45,794 bases of DNA. Source: Pseudomonadota bacterium (lineage in GTDB: Bacteria > Pseudomonadota > Gammaproteobacteria > Burkholderiales > Burkholderiaceae_C). Position numbers and translations under genes: made by a program. The first letter of the stretch is position 1. The number at the start of each line of letters is the position of its first letter. The notes under the pieces are model-generated. The model saw only the letters and a list, made by a program, of their open reading frames with translations, was not told the DNA's origin and searched no databases. Below, one piece after another: positions 10,370 through 19,470 of the stretch. The stretch spans positions 1 through 45,794 of the forward strand of contig CAUJIM010000069.1 in the NCBI GenBank assembly GCA_963205335.1. Reading direction: 5' to 3'.

Positions 10370-11860
10370 ATGAAGAAAAAGACCCTGAGCCACATTGCCG
10401 CTGCCTTGGGGACGGTAGCCCTGGCTTGTAGCGCCAGCGCCCAGACGACGGCCCAGCCCGCTGCGCGGAACCTGCCGGATGCGGTGAAGAAGGCGGTCGA
10501 TGCCCATCCGGAGGTACAGGCGCGCTACCACGATTTCGTTTCTTCGCTCGAAGACAAGAACATCGCCAAGGGGGGCTGGCGCCCGCAGGTCAATGCCCAG
10601 GGCTGGGTAGGCCACGAGTGGCGCCACAACGTGCCTGCGTCGCCGTCCTTCGATTGGTACCGCGCGGGCTGGAGCCTGGAGCTGCGCCAGCTGATCTACG
10701 ACGGCGGCGCCACGAGCAACCTGATCCGCAACTACGGCTTTGCCAAGCTCTCCAGGTTCTACGATCTGCGTGCCACCAGCGAGTCGCTGGCCGATGACGT
10801 CGTCAACGCCTACCTGGACGTGCAGCGCTATCGCCAGACCCGTGCGCTGGCCGAAGACAACTTCCAGATGCACGCGAACACGATGGAGCAGATTCGCCAG
10901 CGCCAGCAGTCCGGCGTGGGGCGCGGGGTCGACCTGGAGCAGGCCGTTGGCCGCCTGTCGCTGGCGCAGGTCAACCTGATGACCGAGAGCAACAACCTCA
11001 ACGACGTGTCGCAGCGCTACCGCCGCGTGGTGGGCGAATATCCGCCGGCCGCGCTCGATCCGGTACCGGCCGTGGATGCCGCCGCGCTGCCGCAGCAAGG
11101 CGGTGCGCAGGATTTCGGGCAGGCCTTGCGCGCCAGTCCGCAGATCCTGTCCAAGCAGGCGCTGGTGCAGGCGGCCGAGGCGGTGCAGGAGATGGCCAGG
11201 GGGGCCTTTGCGCCTAAGCTCGAGTTCCGCGCCGCCACGGGCCGCGATCGCGACATGGCTTCCGCGGGGGGGCCGATCGGCAATGTCCAGGGCTCGACGG
11301 TCCAATTGCTGCTGACCTACAACCTCTACCGCGGCGGAGCCGACGAGGCGCGCATGCGCCAGACCGCGGCGCAGAACTATGCGGCCCAGGACGTGCGCGA
11401 CTACACCTGCCGCAATGTGCAGCAGGACTTGTCGGTGGCGTGGAACAACGTCGTGCGGCTGCGCCAGCAGATGCCGTTCCTGCGCGAGCACGAGCTGGCG
11501 ACTTCGAAAGTACGCACCGCGTACACCCAGCAGTTCCAGATCGGCCAGCGCACGCTGCTCGACTTGCTCGACACCGAAAACGAGTTGTTCCAGGCGCGCA
11601 TCGCCCTGGTCAATGCCGAGCATGACCTGAAGAAGTACGAGTACCAGTGGCTCACCGGCGCCAGCCGCATCCTGCAGACCCTGGGGCTGGCCCAGCCGTA
11701 TGCCGAGCACCAGCCCGAGGAGCAGAACGAGTTGCAACTGCCTGATGAGGTGCTGCGGGTCTGCCAGAGCGCCGTCCCCGACACCAGCAATCTGGCCCCC
11801 GTTTCGGCGCGCAAGGGCGCCGCCGCACCGGCGGGTCCGGCCCCCGCGGCAAAGAACTGA
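10370..11860 (+). CDS. TolC-family outer-membrane protein of a type I secretion system
   Basis: This is a 496-residue outer-membrane channel protein for type I secretion, of the TolC/LapE kind. A clear signal peptide (MKKKTLSHIAAALGTVALA..., cleaved near ASAQ, about residue 24) is followed by two outer-membrane-efflux-protein repeats rich in long helices. The family stretch LIYDGG lies near residue 107 and YNLYRGGADEARMRQT near 320. The start chosen is ATG 10370, which has a strong AGGAG eight bases upstream and begins the signal peptide; longer in-frame starts would bury it. It opens the secretion locus, 144 bp after the DUF1178 gene. That gap probably holds its promoter. Confidence 0.93.
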   Translation: MKKKTLSHIAAALGTVALACSASAQTTAQPAARNLPDAVKKAVDAHPEVQARYHDFVSSLEDKNIAKGGWRPQVNAQGWVGHEWRHNVPASPSFDWYRAGWSLELRQLIYDGGATSNLIRNYGFAKLSRFYDLRATSESLADDVVNAYLDVQRYRQTRALAEDNFQMHANTMEQIRQRQQSGVGRGVDLEQAVGRLSLAQVNLMTESNNLNDVSQRYRRVVGEYPPAALDPVPAVDAAALPQQGGAQDFGQALRASPQILSKQALVQAAEAVQEMARGAFAPKLEFRAATGRDRDMASAGGPIGNVQGSTVQLLLTYNLYRGGADEARMRQTAAQNYAAQDVRDYTCRNVQQDLSVAWNNVVRLRQQMPFLREHELATSKVRTAYTQQFQIGQRTLLDLLDTENELFQARIALVNAEHDLKKYEYQWLTGASRILQTLGLAQPYAEHQPEEQNELQLPDEVLRVCQSAVPDTSNLAPVSARKGAAAPAGPAPAAKN

Positions 11861-11911
11861 GGCGGGCGCGAGCGTCGTGGTGCCGGCGGGCGTCGTCTGC
11901 GAGGAGGGTGC

Positions 11912-12160
11912 ATGACCGAACCCGGAGGCGAAGCCGCGCCGCAGCGCGCCACCGAACCCGCCAGGCACCGGCTGTCGGAGCTCGACGCCGACTTCATCCG
12001 CGTGCTGGAAGATCTGGTGGAGGCCTTGCTCGCCAACGGTACGCTGCGCGTCACGGACCTGCCGCCACAGGCGCTGGCGAAACTGGACCAGCGCCGAAAG
12101 GCGCGCGCGCGCCTGCGCAACAGCCTTGACCTGATCGGCGACGACGACGCGCTGCTTTGA
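11912..12160 (+). CDS. Small protein of unknown function in the type I secretion locus (82 aa)
   Basis: An 82-residue hydrophilic protein with no signal peptide or membrane segment. I do not recognise a named domain. The centre (residues 20-65) is predicted helical, with an acidic, leucine-rich stretch RVLEDLVEALLANGTLRVTDLP, then an Arg/Lys-rich helix QRRKARARLRNSL and an acidic tail DLIGDDDALL. The start ATG has GAGGAGGGTGC just upstream, a strong ribosome site, which together with its codon usage supports a real gene. It lies between the TolC-like gene (51 bp before) and the ABC exporter (21 bp after). It is therefore probably cotranscribed and may assist secretion or regulation. That role is inference from position only. 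Confidence 0.75.
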   Translation: MTEPGGEAAPQRATEPARHRLSELDADFIRVLEDLVEALLANGTLRVTDLPPQALAKLDQRRKARARLRNSLDLIGDDDALL

Positions 12161-12181
12161 GCGCCGCCAACCTTCAAGCAC

Positions 12182-14371
12182 ATGCCATCCGAAGAACCAG
12201 TCTTGCGGCCGCAGCGGGAAGACGCGTGGCGCGTGCCGGAGCACATCGCGCACGACGATCCGCTGCTCGCCTGCCTGGTGGAAATCACCCGGCTGCACGG
12301 CATGCCCTTCACCGCGCAGGCGCTGAGCAACGGCTTGCCGCTGGTGGACCAGCGGCTCACGCCCTCGCTGCTCGCGCGCGCGGCGGCCCGGGCGCACTGC
12401 ACCACGCGCATCGTGCGCCGGGAGCTCGATGGCGTGCCGCAGGGCTTGCTGCCCGCGATCCTGATCCTGCGGGACAACCGCGCCTGTCTGCTGCTCGAGG
12501 CGCTGGGCGATCGGGGCTGGCTGGTGCAATACCCCGAATCGGCCAGCCCGGTCGAGGTGCCGCGCGACGAGCTGGCGCAGGCCTACGCGGGGCTCATGTG
12601 TTTCGTGCGGCCGCAATTCCGCTTCGAGCGCCGCGCGGTGGTGCAGGGGGAAGCGCCGCGCGTGGAGCATTGGTTCTGGTCGGCCATGCTCGACAACTGG
12701 CGCCTGTACCGCGATGCGCTCGTGGCCGCGGTGCTGATCAACGTCTTTGCCCTGGCGCTGCCGTTGTTCAACCTGAACGTGTACGACCGGGTGGTGCCGA
12801 ACAACGCGATCGACACGCTCTGGGTGCTGGCCATCGGCATCGGCATCGTGGTGGTGTTCAACTACGTGCTCACCACGGCGCGGGCCTATGTGGTCGATAC
12901 CGCGAGCAAGCGCGTCGATGTGCGCCTGAGCGCCAGGATCATGGAGCGCGTGCTCGACCTGCGGATGGAGAGCCGCCCGGTGTCGGTCGGGTCGTTCGCG
13001 TCCAACCTGCGTGCCTTCGAATCGGTACGGGATTTCATCGCGTCCGCCAGCCTCACGACGCTGGTCGACCTGCCGTTCGTCCTGCTGTTCCTGCTCGCCC
13101 TGTGGTGGATCTCGCCGTGGATGCTGGTCCCGCCGATCGTCGCCATCCTCCTGGCGCTCGTGGTCTCGTTCTTCGCGCAGGCACGCATGGAGAGCCTCAC
13201 GCTCAAGACCTTCCAGGCGGGCGCCCAGCGCAATGCGCTGCTGGTCGAATCGCTCACCAACCTGGAGGCCATCAAGACGCTCAATGCCCAGGGCGGCGTG
13301 CAGCGCCTGTGGGAGAGCTCCACGGAGTACATCGCGCACGTCGGTACCCGGCTCAAGCTCATCTCCGCCCTCACCGTGGGGTTCGTGGGCGCGCTGCAGC
13401 AGCTGGTGTCGATCGCCGTGATCGTCATCGGCGTCTACGAGATCCAGCAGCAGCAGATGTCGATGGGCGGCATCATCGCCGCGTCGATGATCGCCGGGCG
13501 CTGCCTCGCGCCGCTGGGGCAGGTGGCCGGGCTGATGATGCAGTTCCACCATGCGCGCATCTCGCTCGAGTCGATCGACGGCTACATGCAGATGCCGGTC
13601 GAGCACGGTGATGCGCAGGAGTACGTGGCGCGCCCCGACTTGCGCGGGGCCATCGAATTGCGCGGCCTGGGTTTCAGCTATCCCGAGACCACCCAGGCGG
13701 TGCTCTCCGAGGTGAACCTGCGCATCGGCGCAGGCGAGAAGGTGGGCATCATCGGGCGCATCGGCTCGGGGAAAACCACACTCGAAAAACTCATTCTGGG
13801 CCTTTACCAGCCTACGCAAGGCGCTATCTTCATAGATAACGTGGACGCGCGCCAGATAGACCCCGTCGACCTGCGCCGGGCGGTGGGCCACGTGCCGCAG
13901 GACGCGATGCTGTTCTACGGCAGCCTCAAGCAGAACCTGCTGGTGGGCGCGCCCTATGCCACCGAGGCCGACATGCTGCATGCCGCCCGGATCGCCGGGG
14001 TCGACGAGTTCGCGGCGCAGCATCCGCGGGGCTACGACATGGTGATCGGAGAGCGCGGCGAGTCGTTGTCGGGCGGGCAGCGCCAGGCGGTGGCGGTGGC
14101 ACGCGCCCTGATCAACGATCCGCCCGTGCTGCTGCTCGACGAGCCCAGCAGCAACCTGGACAACCAGAGCGAGGCGCAGCTCAAGCGGCGGCTGCGCGAG
14201 GCGTGCGCGCACAAGACGGTGGTGCTGGTGACGCACCGCACCGCGATGCTGGAACTGGTCGATCGCCTGATCGTCATCGATGGCGGAAGAATCGTGGCCG
14301 ACGGGCCGAAGGATCGCGTCATCGAGGCGCTTAGGCAGGGCCGCATCGGCCGCGCCGGGGGGCGTGCATGA
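12182..14371 (+). CDS. Type I secretion ABC exporter with degenerate C39-like domain (LapB type)
   Basis: This 729-residue inner-membrane ATPase-permease should power export of the adhesin encoded downstream. Residues 20-150 form a C39 peptidase-like domain. The position of the catalytic Cys is Pro27 (DDPLLACL), so it should be a non-cleaving C39-like domain that binds substrate, as in HlyB and LapB. Membrane helices span about 165-450. The nucleotide-binding domain has Walker A GRIGSGKTT near 525, signature LSGGQRQ near 629, Walker B LLLLDEPSS near 653 and the H-loop THRT near 683. The start ATG 12182 has a weak ribosome site. Its end overlaps the HlyD-type gene by four bases. Confidence 0.93.
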   Translation: MPSEEPVLRPQREDAWRVPEHIAHDDPLLACLVEITRLHGMPFTAQALSNGLPLVDQRLTPSLLARAAARAHCTTRIVRRELDGVPQGLLPAILILRDNRACLLLEALGDRGWLVQYPESASPVEVPRDELAQAYAGLMCFVRPQFRFERRAVVQGEAPRVEHWFWSAMLDNWRLYRDALVAAVLINVFALALPLFNLNVYDRVVPNNAIDTLWVLAIGIGIVVVFNYVLTTARAYVVDTASKRVDVRLSARIMERVLDLRMESRPVSVGSFASNLRAFESVRDFIASASLTTLVDLPFVLLFLLALWWISPWMLVPPIVAILLALVVSFFAQARMESLTLKTFQAGAQRNALLVESLTNLEAIKTLNAQGGVQRLWESSTEYIAHVGTRLKLISALTVGFVGALQQLVSIAVIVIGVYEIQQQQMSMGGIIAASMIAGRCLAPLGQVAGLMMQFHHARISLESIDGYMQMPVEHGDAQEYVARPDLRGAIELRGLGFSYPETTQAVLSEVNLRIGAGEKVGIIGRIGSGKTTLEKLILGLYQPTQGAIFIDNVDARQIDPVDLRRAVGHVPQDAMLFYGSLKQNLLVGAPYATEADMLHAARIAGVDEFAAQHPRGYDMVIGERGESLSGGQRQAVAVARALINDPPVLLLDEPSSNLDNQSEAQLKRRLREACAHKTVVLVTHRTAMLELVDRLIVIDGGRIVADGPKDRVIEALRQGRIGRAGGRA

Positions 14372-15687
14372 ACGACGAGCAGCGGGCACGGGCGTCCGAC
14401 CTGGCCGTCGACGCGCAATGGGCGGCGAGCCATGCGCAGGCCCGCGGTTCGCGCCTGCTGGTCTGGGCATCGTTTGCCGCCGTGGTGGCGCTGCTGGTGT
14501 GGGCCAGCGTGGGGCGCATCGACGAGGTGGTCCGCGGCATGGGCAAGGTCGTGCCGTCGCGTCAGGTGCAGGTGGTGCAGAGCCTGGATGGCGGCGTGGT
14601 CAAGGAAATCCTGGTGCACCCGGGGGAGCTGGTCGAGCAGGGCCAGGTGCTGCTGCGCATCGATCCGACGCGCTACAGCGCTTCGCTGGGCGAGAACAAG
14701 GCCGAGCGCCTGGCGCTGCAGGCCAAGGCCGCGCGGCAGGAGGCGCTGGCCTCCGGCGAGCGTTTTCACGTGTCCGACGAACTCGTGCGCGAGGCGCCCC
14801 AGGTCGTGGAGATGGAGCGGCGCCTGTGGCAGTCGCGCACCCAGGAGCTGGAGACCACCGTCAGCATCGCGCGCGACCAGTTGCGCCAGCGCCAGCAGGA
14901 GCTGCGCGAGACCCAGGCCAACCGCGACCAGGCCAGCGCCAGTTGCAAGCTGACGAACGACGAACTCGCCGTGACCCGCCCGTTGCTCAAGAGCGGGGCG
15001 GTTTCCGAGGTGGACCTGCTGCGCCTGCAGCGCGACGTTGCGCGGTTTTGCGGCGAGGCCAAGGCGGCGGAGGCCCAGATCGGGCGCATTCAGGCGGCGA
15101 TCCAGGAGGCCGAGCGCAAGATCCGCGAGTCCGAGCTCAACCTGCGCAACCAGGCGCGGTCGGAGTTGTCCGAGACCCGCGCCAAGCTGTCGTCGCTGGA
15201 GCAGGGCCAGGTGGCGCTGGCGGACCGCGTCAAGCTGTCGGAAGTGCGGTCGCCCGTGCGCGGGACGGTCAACACGCTCATGGCGAACACCGTCGGCGGG
15301 GTCGTGCAGCCGGGCAAGGACATTCTCGAGATCGTCCCGAGCGACGACACCCTGCTGCTGGAAGTGCAGATCAATCCGCGCGACATCGGTTTCCTGCACT
15401 ACGGCCAGCAGGCCGAGGTCAAGTTCACCGCCTACGATTTCGTCGTCTACGGGGGGTTGAGGGGCCGCATCGAGCAGATCGGCGCCAATACCGTCACGGA
15501 CGAGCGGGGCAATGCCTTCTACGTCGTGAAGGTGCGCACCGACAGCGGGCACGTGGGCGACGACACGCGCCCCATCATTCCCGGCATGCAGGCCGAGGTG
15601 CACGTCCTCACCGGCCGCCGCACGCTGATGCACTATCTGCTCAAGCCCATCCTGCGCGCCAAGGCCAACGCCTTGACCGAGCGTTGA
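14368..15687 (+). CDS. HlyD/LapC-family membrane fusion protein of type I secretion
   Basis: A 439-residue periplasmic adaptor linking the ABC exporter to the TolC-like channel. The short cytoplasmic N-terminus is followed by one membrane helix at about residues 28-48. A lipoyl-like half motif (GGVVKEILVHPGELVEQGQVLLRID) lies near 75, then a long coiled coil of alternating Gln, Glu and Arg (about 110-290), and a beta-barrel with the HlyD signature in its C-terminal part (GMQAEVHVLTGRRTLMHYLLKPI). The start overlaps the exporter stop (ATGA), so the two are translationally coupled. Length and layout are typical of RTX adhesin exporters. Confidence 0.93.
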   Translation: MNDEQRARASDLAVDAQWAASHAQARGSRLLVWASFAAVVALLVWASVGRIDEVVRGMGKVVPSRQVQVVQSLDGGVVKEILVHPGELVEQGQVLLRIDPTRYSASLGENKAERLALQAKAARQEALASGERFHVSDELVREAPQVVEMERRLWQSRTQELETTVSIARDQLRQRQQELRETQANRDQASASCKLTNDELAVTRPLLKSGAVSEVDLLRLQRDVARFCGEAKAAEAQIGRIQAAIQEAERKIRESELNLRNQARSELSETRAKLSSLEQGQVALADRVKLSEVRSPVRGTVNTLMANTVGGVVQPGKDILEIVPSDDTLLLEVQINPRDIGFLHYGQQAEVKFTAYDFVVYGGLRGRIEQIGANTVTDERGNAFYVVKVRTDSGHVGDDTRPIIPGMQAEVHVLTGRRTLMHYLLKPILRAKANALTER

Positions 15688-15733
15688 TCGGGGTGGCTGG
15701 CGGCTTGCCGTTGATGCGAAGAGGCACCCGGGC

Positions 15734-16381
15734 ATGAACGCGGCTGGCCAACCCCTGCTGGTGCTCACGGACAGCGCCGCGCTGTGGAACCATTGGCAGC
15801 GCCTGCACCTGTTCGGCTGGCTGCCGCAGCATGGACGCCGCGCCGAGGACTGGGCCGCCTGGCGGCAGCAGGGGCGCCGCTGGGTTGTGCTCGACGCGGG
15901 CCTGCCCGGCCTGTCCGGATGGGCGCGGCGTGGCGGCACGCCGTATTTCGAGGGTTTGCAGGTGCTGGTGCTCAGTGCCCATCCGAACGACGAAGAAGGG
16001 CACCATGCGCTGCAGCAGGGCGCCAGCGGCTATGCGCATGCGCTCACGCCCCCCGAAGAGCTCGACCGCATCCTGCAGACCATCGCGCAGGGTGCGATCT
16101 GGACCGGGCGCAGCCTGCTGCAGCGCTTGCTCAGGGACGTGGGCGACCGCCTGCCGCCGCCGCCCGCCGCGCAGGCCGATGCCGCCTGGGCCGCGGGCCT
16201 GACCCCGCGCGAGCGGGCCGTGGCGGAGCTCGCGGCGCTGGGCAAGAGCAACGCGGACATCGCGCTGGCACTCGACATCACCGAGCGTACCGTGCGCGCC
16301 CACCTGTCGGCCACCTTCGAGAAGCTGGGGGTGGCCGATCGCCTGCTGCTCGCGCTCAGGGTGCACGGCATCGCGCACTGA
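15734..16381 (+). CDS. Orphan LuxR/NarL-type response regulator
   Basis: A 215-residue DNA-binding response regulator. The receiver domain (1-120) keeps the phospho-acceptor Asp54 (VVLDAGLPGLSG), an N-terminal acid (Asp13) and the Ser81 switch residue (VLSAH). However, the conserved Lys that normally follows GYLL is replaced: GYAHA, with Ala103 in its place. The LuxR-type helix-turn-helix (about 149-215) is complete: LTPRERAV, then GKSNADIALALDITERTVRAH. No sensor kinase is near. It sits between the HlyD-type gene and the adhesin, so control of the adhesin or its exporter is the simplest guess. The ATG start follows GAAGAGGCACCCGGGC. Confidence 0.88.
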   Translation: MNAAGQPLLVLTDSAALWNHWQRLHLFGWLPQHGRRAEDWAAWRQQGRRWVVLDAGLPGLSGWARRGGTPYFEGLQVLVLSAHPNDEEGHHALQQGASGYAHALTPPEELDRILQTIAQGAIWTGRSLLQRLLRDVGDRLPPPPAAQADAAWAAGLTPRERAVAELAALGKSNADIALALDITERTVRAHLSATFEKLGVADRLLLALRVHGIAH

Positions 16382-16427
16382 CGGGGCGCGCGCGGCGGCG
16401 GCCCGCCCGTGGCGCGGGGGGCGGCAT

Positions 16428-16445
16428 ATTGGCGCCGCGGCCAAT
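16428..16445 (+). promoter_or_regulatory. Inverted repeat ATTGGC-N6-GCCAAT upstream of adhesin gene
   Basis: Two perfect six-base arms, ATTGGC and GCCAAT, flank GCCGCG in the 170-bp gap between the response regulator and the adhesin gene, about 107 bp before the adhesin start. It is a plausible operator for the neighbouring LuxR-type regulator or another dimeric repressor. No footprint evidence exists, and short palindromes in GC-rich DNA also occur by chance. Confidence 0.3.
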
Positions 16446-16551
16446 GGACGAGGCACGCGGGGCTGCGTAGCATGGCCCCGTCTTCTCCCGCAGAAGGGGC
16501 CTGCCTTGCAGCGCCGCCGGGAGTGTTGGTTGTTTCGCAAACGAGGTCCGC

Positions 16552-19470
16552 ATGGCTGCTCCCGCCACTGTTCTTGTCACGCATCTCACGGGCCAGGCCT
16601 GGGTGCGCGGCACCGATGGCTCCCTTGTCCCCCTGCGCGAGGGCATGCGCATCGCCGGCGACGCCGAGATCGTCACCGCTGCCGGGGCGAGCGTCCAGGT
16701 GCAGGCCGATGGCATGCCGCCCGTCACCATCGGCGAGGGGCAGGACGTCACGCTGACGGCCGATCTGGTGTCTCCACCGTCGCCCAGCGAGGCGGCCATC
16801 GCCGTGCCGGCCGATGTCACGGTCGACAGCGTGATCGCCGCGATCAATGCCGGGCAAGACCCGCTGGCGCAACTCGATCCGACGCAGGCCACGCTCGCCG
16901 GTGGTGGCGGTGGCGGCAGCCATTCCTTCGTTCGGCTCGGCAGCGTGCTGGAGCTGACCACGCCGCTGGCGCTGAGCTATCCGCTGCCCATCCACGTCGA
17001 TCCCGACATCCGGTTGGGTGGCGCCGAGCCGGGCACGCAGGCGCCCGGACCCGGAGTGCCGGGCCAGCCCGGGCAGGACAGCGTCACGCTCACGTCGGAC
17101 CCGCGCGTGACCGAAGGCCATTCGATCGTCGTGACGGCAACGGTCAGCAGCCCCGTCACTGGCGCAGATCTGGTCATCACGCTGGGCAACGGCGCGACGA
17201 TTACCATTCCGGTAGGGCACACCAGCGCCAGCGTGGCCGTTCCGAGCCGGCCCGATGACGTCTACGAGCAGGGCGAGCAGCCCGTCGAATTCACGATCGC
17301 CGGCACCGTGGGAGGCGGTTACGGTTCGCTGGATACGAGCAGCAGCACGACGACCATCGTGGTCGACGATGCCGACCCCACGCGAGTGACCGTCACAGCC
17401 GACCCGGCCAAGGAAGGGGATGCCAGCGTCGGCTTCCACTTCGCGCTGAGCAACCCGCCGCAGGCGGGCCACCCGGCCACGCTGACGGTGGAAGTGGGCG
17501 GGGTGGTCTACACCGTGGCGCTGGACGCGGACGGCAAGGGCACGCTGAACGTGCCCAATCCCAACGCCGAAGACGTCTACACCGACCCGAGCACGCTCAC
17601 CGCGACGGTTACCGCGATCAACGGCGGCAACTTCGAGGTCACCGACGTGGCGGGCGCCAGCGCTACTGCCGGCATCGCCGACACCGTGAACACCACGCAG
17701 TTTGGCCTTACGTCCGACGTGGCCGACGTGGCCGGGGGTGGCGGCTTCGTGACCTACACGGTGACGCTGGGCAACACCGATGGCCTGCCGGTCGATGGCC
17801 ACAGTGGCCTGGAGGTCACCTTGAGCAGCGGCCAGACGGTCACGCTGGCGGCGGGATCGACCACGGGGTCGGTGACCGTCTACACCCCGGCGAATACCAC
17901 GGTCAGCGTGACCGGCGTCTCCTACCCCCATGGCGGCCTGCATTTCGAGAGCACGGACTTCGGCAGTGCCTCGGTGGGCCTGGTGCCCGGCCAGCTGGTC
18001 CCGGATCCGAACGATCCGGACACGGTGACGGGCGGGCGCGGCGACGACATCCTGGTGGGCGACCGTGGCGGCGTGTTCATCACGGCGCAGCCGGGGGTGA
18101 ACTACAACGTGGCCCTGCTGGTGGACGTTTCCGGCAGCATGTCCGATCCGTCCGGCACCTCCGGCAAGAGCCGGATGCAGCTGGCGATAGACGGGCTCAA
18201 GCACCTGGTCGACGAGCTCGCGGGCCACGATGGCACGGTCAACGTGGTGCTCATCCGGTTCAATTCGGGCGCGCGCACCGAGTTCACGCTCAATGACCTG
18301 ACGGCTGCCAATGTCGACGGCCTGAAGGCCGCGATCGACCATTTGACCACCTATGGCAGCACCAACTACGAAGCCGCGTTCGACCAGGCGCTCGCGTGGT
18401 TCGCGGGGCAGCCGGACCCGTCGGCCCCGGGCAGCAACTACCAGAACCTGACCTACTTCCTCACGGATGGCAACCCGACCGTCAACAACGCGAACACGAC
18501 CGGGTCGGCCAACAGCACCAACCAGGCCGACATGCAGCGCGCGATGGACAAGTTCGACCTGCTGGGCGACCTGAGCGCCGTGCACGCCATCGGCATCGGC
18601 GACGACATCAACGCGCAGTACCTGCAGTTTTTCGACAACACGTCCGCCACCGGCACCGGCTCGGTGCTCCTGGCGGATGGCGCGACGGTCAGCGGCGAGG
18701 TGGGGCAGCCGACCATCATCCATACGGCGGAGCAGCTCGAAGCCGCGCTCATGGGCGGGGGCACCACCGTCCACCCCTATCCGCTCGGCGGCGACACGCT
18801 CATCGGGGGCGAGGGCGCGGACATCATTTTCGGCGATTCGATCAACACCGACGGCGGCGCGCTCGACTGGGCCTCCGTGGGCGGACGCCCGAGCGACTTG
18901 CCCGACGGCGCGGGCATGTTGGCGCTGGAGAGGTTTCTCGAGCTGCAAAATGGCGGCACGCCCGCCACCGCTGGGCAGATTTACGACTACGTCCAGGCGC
19001 ACCATGCCGAGTTGGCCCCCGCGACCGACCCGCGCGGCAGCGACGACATCCTCATCGGTGGCGCTGGCGACGACATCCTGTACGGCCAGGGGGGCGACGA
19101 CACCTTTGTCTGGAGGGCGGGCGACCAGGGCACGGTCGATCGTCCGGCGCACGACACGGTGATGGACTTCGGCAATGATTCGCACGGCGGGCCCGGCCAC
19201 GTGGACAAGCTCGACCTGAGCGATTTGCTGCAGGGGGAGGAAAGCTCCGGCGATCTCTCGCAGTACCTGCATTTCGCAAAGGATGGCGGCGACACGGTGG
19301 TCAAGGTATCCAGCGCCGGCCACCTGGCGGCCGACGGCAGCGGCTACGACCAGCTGATCACGCTGCACGGGGTGGACCTGGCGGCGAGCGTGACCGGCAG
19401 CTATGCCGACCAGAACGGCCTGATCCAGAAGCTCATCGACGCCGGCAAGCTGGCGGTGGACCACCACTGA
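16552..19470 (+). CDS. Small LapA-like RTX adhesin with retention module and vWA domain
   Basis: A 972-residue surface adhesin, the likely substrate of the upstream exporter. Residues 1-140 match the retention module that holds LapA-type adhesins in the outer-membrane channel. The expected LapG site, TAAG in LapA, appears as TLAG at residues 114-117, just before a Gly-rich linker and SHSFVRL. Three Ig-like repeats follow (about 175-480). An RTX repeat GGRGDDILVGD lies near 495. A von Willebrand A domain spans about 518-735 with an intact metal site (Asp525, Ser527, Ser529, Thr604, Asp639). More RTX nonapeptides lie at about 746-762 and 828-851, followed by a C-terminal type I secretion signal. 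It is far shorter than classical LapA. The ATG start has GAGG six bases upstream. Confidence 0.9.
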   Translation: MAAPATVLVTHLTGQAWVRGTDGSLVPLREGMRIAGDAEIVTAAGASVQVQADGMPPVTIGEGQDVTLTADLVSPPSPSEAAIAVPADVTVDSVIAAINAGQDPLAQLDPTQATLAGGGGGGSHSFVRLGSVLELTTPLALSYPLPIHVDPDIRLGGAEPGTQAPGPGVPGQPGQDSVTLTSDPRVTEGHSIVVTATVSSPVTGADLVITLGNGATITIPVGHTSASVAVPSRPDDVYEQGEQPVEFTIAGTVGGGYGSLDTSSSTTTIVVDDADPTRVTVTADPAKEGDASVGFHFALSNPPQAGHPATLTVEVGGVVYTVALDADGKGTLNVPNPNAEDVYTDPSTLTATVTAINGGNFEVTDVAGASATAGIADTVNTTQFGLTSDVADVAGGGGFVTYTVTLGNTDGLPVDGHSGLEVTLSSGQTVTLAAGSTTGSVTVYTPANTTVSVTGVSYPHGGLHFESTDFGSASVGLVPGQLVPDPNDPDTVTGGRGDDILVGDRGGVFITAQPGVNYNVALLVDVSGSMSDPSGTSGKSRMQLAIDGLKHLVDELAGHDGTVNVVLIRFNSGARTEFTLNDLTAANVDGLKAAIDHLTTYGSTNYEAAFDQALAWFAGQPDPSAPGSNYQNLTYFLTDGNPTVNNANTTGSANSTNQADMQRAMDKFDLLGDLSAVHAIGIGDDINAQYLQFFDNTSATGTGSVLLADGATVSGEVGQPTIIHTAEQLEAALMGGGTTVHPYPLGGDTLIGGEGADIIFGDSINTDGGALDWASVGGRPSDLPDGAGMLALERFLELQNGGTPATAGQIYDYVQAHHAELAPATDPRGSDDILIGGAGDDILYGQGGDDTFVWRAGDQGTVDRPAHDTVMDFGNDSHGGPGHVDKLDLSDLLQGEESSGDLSQYLHFAKDGGDTVVKVSSAGHLAADGSGYDQLITLHGVDLAASVTGSYADQNGLIQKLIDAGKLAVDHH

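Noticed and set aside
10307..14470. Very long open frame on the minus strand, 1387 codons
   Set aside because: It lies opposite the TolC-like, exporter and small-protein genes, which have clear domains. Its translation is rich in Arg, His and Gly without any recognisable motif, as usual for shadows in GC-rich DNA.
16675..16686. A literal TAAG (residues 42-45) in the adhesin as the LapG site
   Set aside because: It lies within the folded retention module, too far from the Gly-rich linker and SHSFV stretch. The aligned position is TLAG at 114-117.
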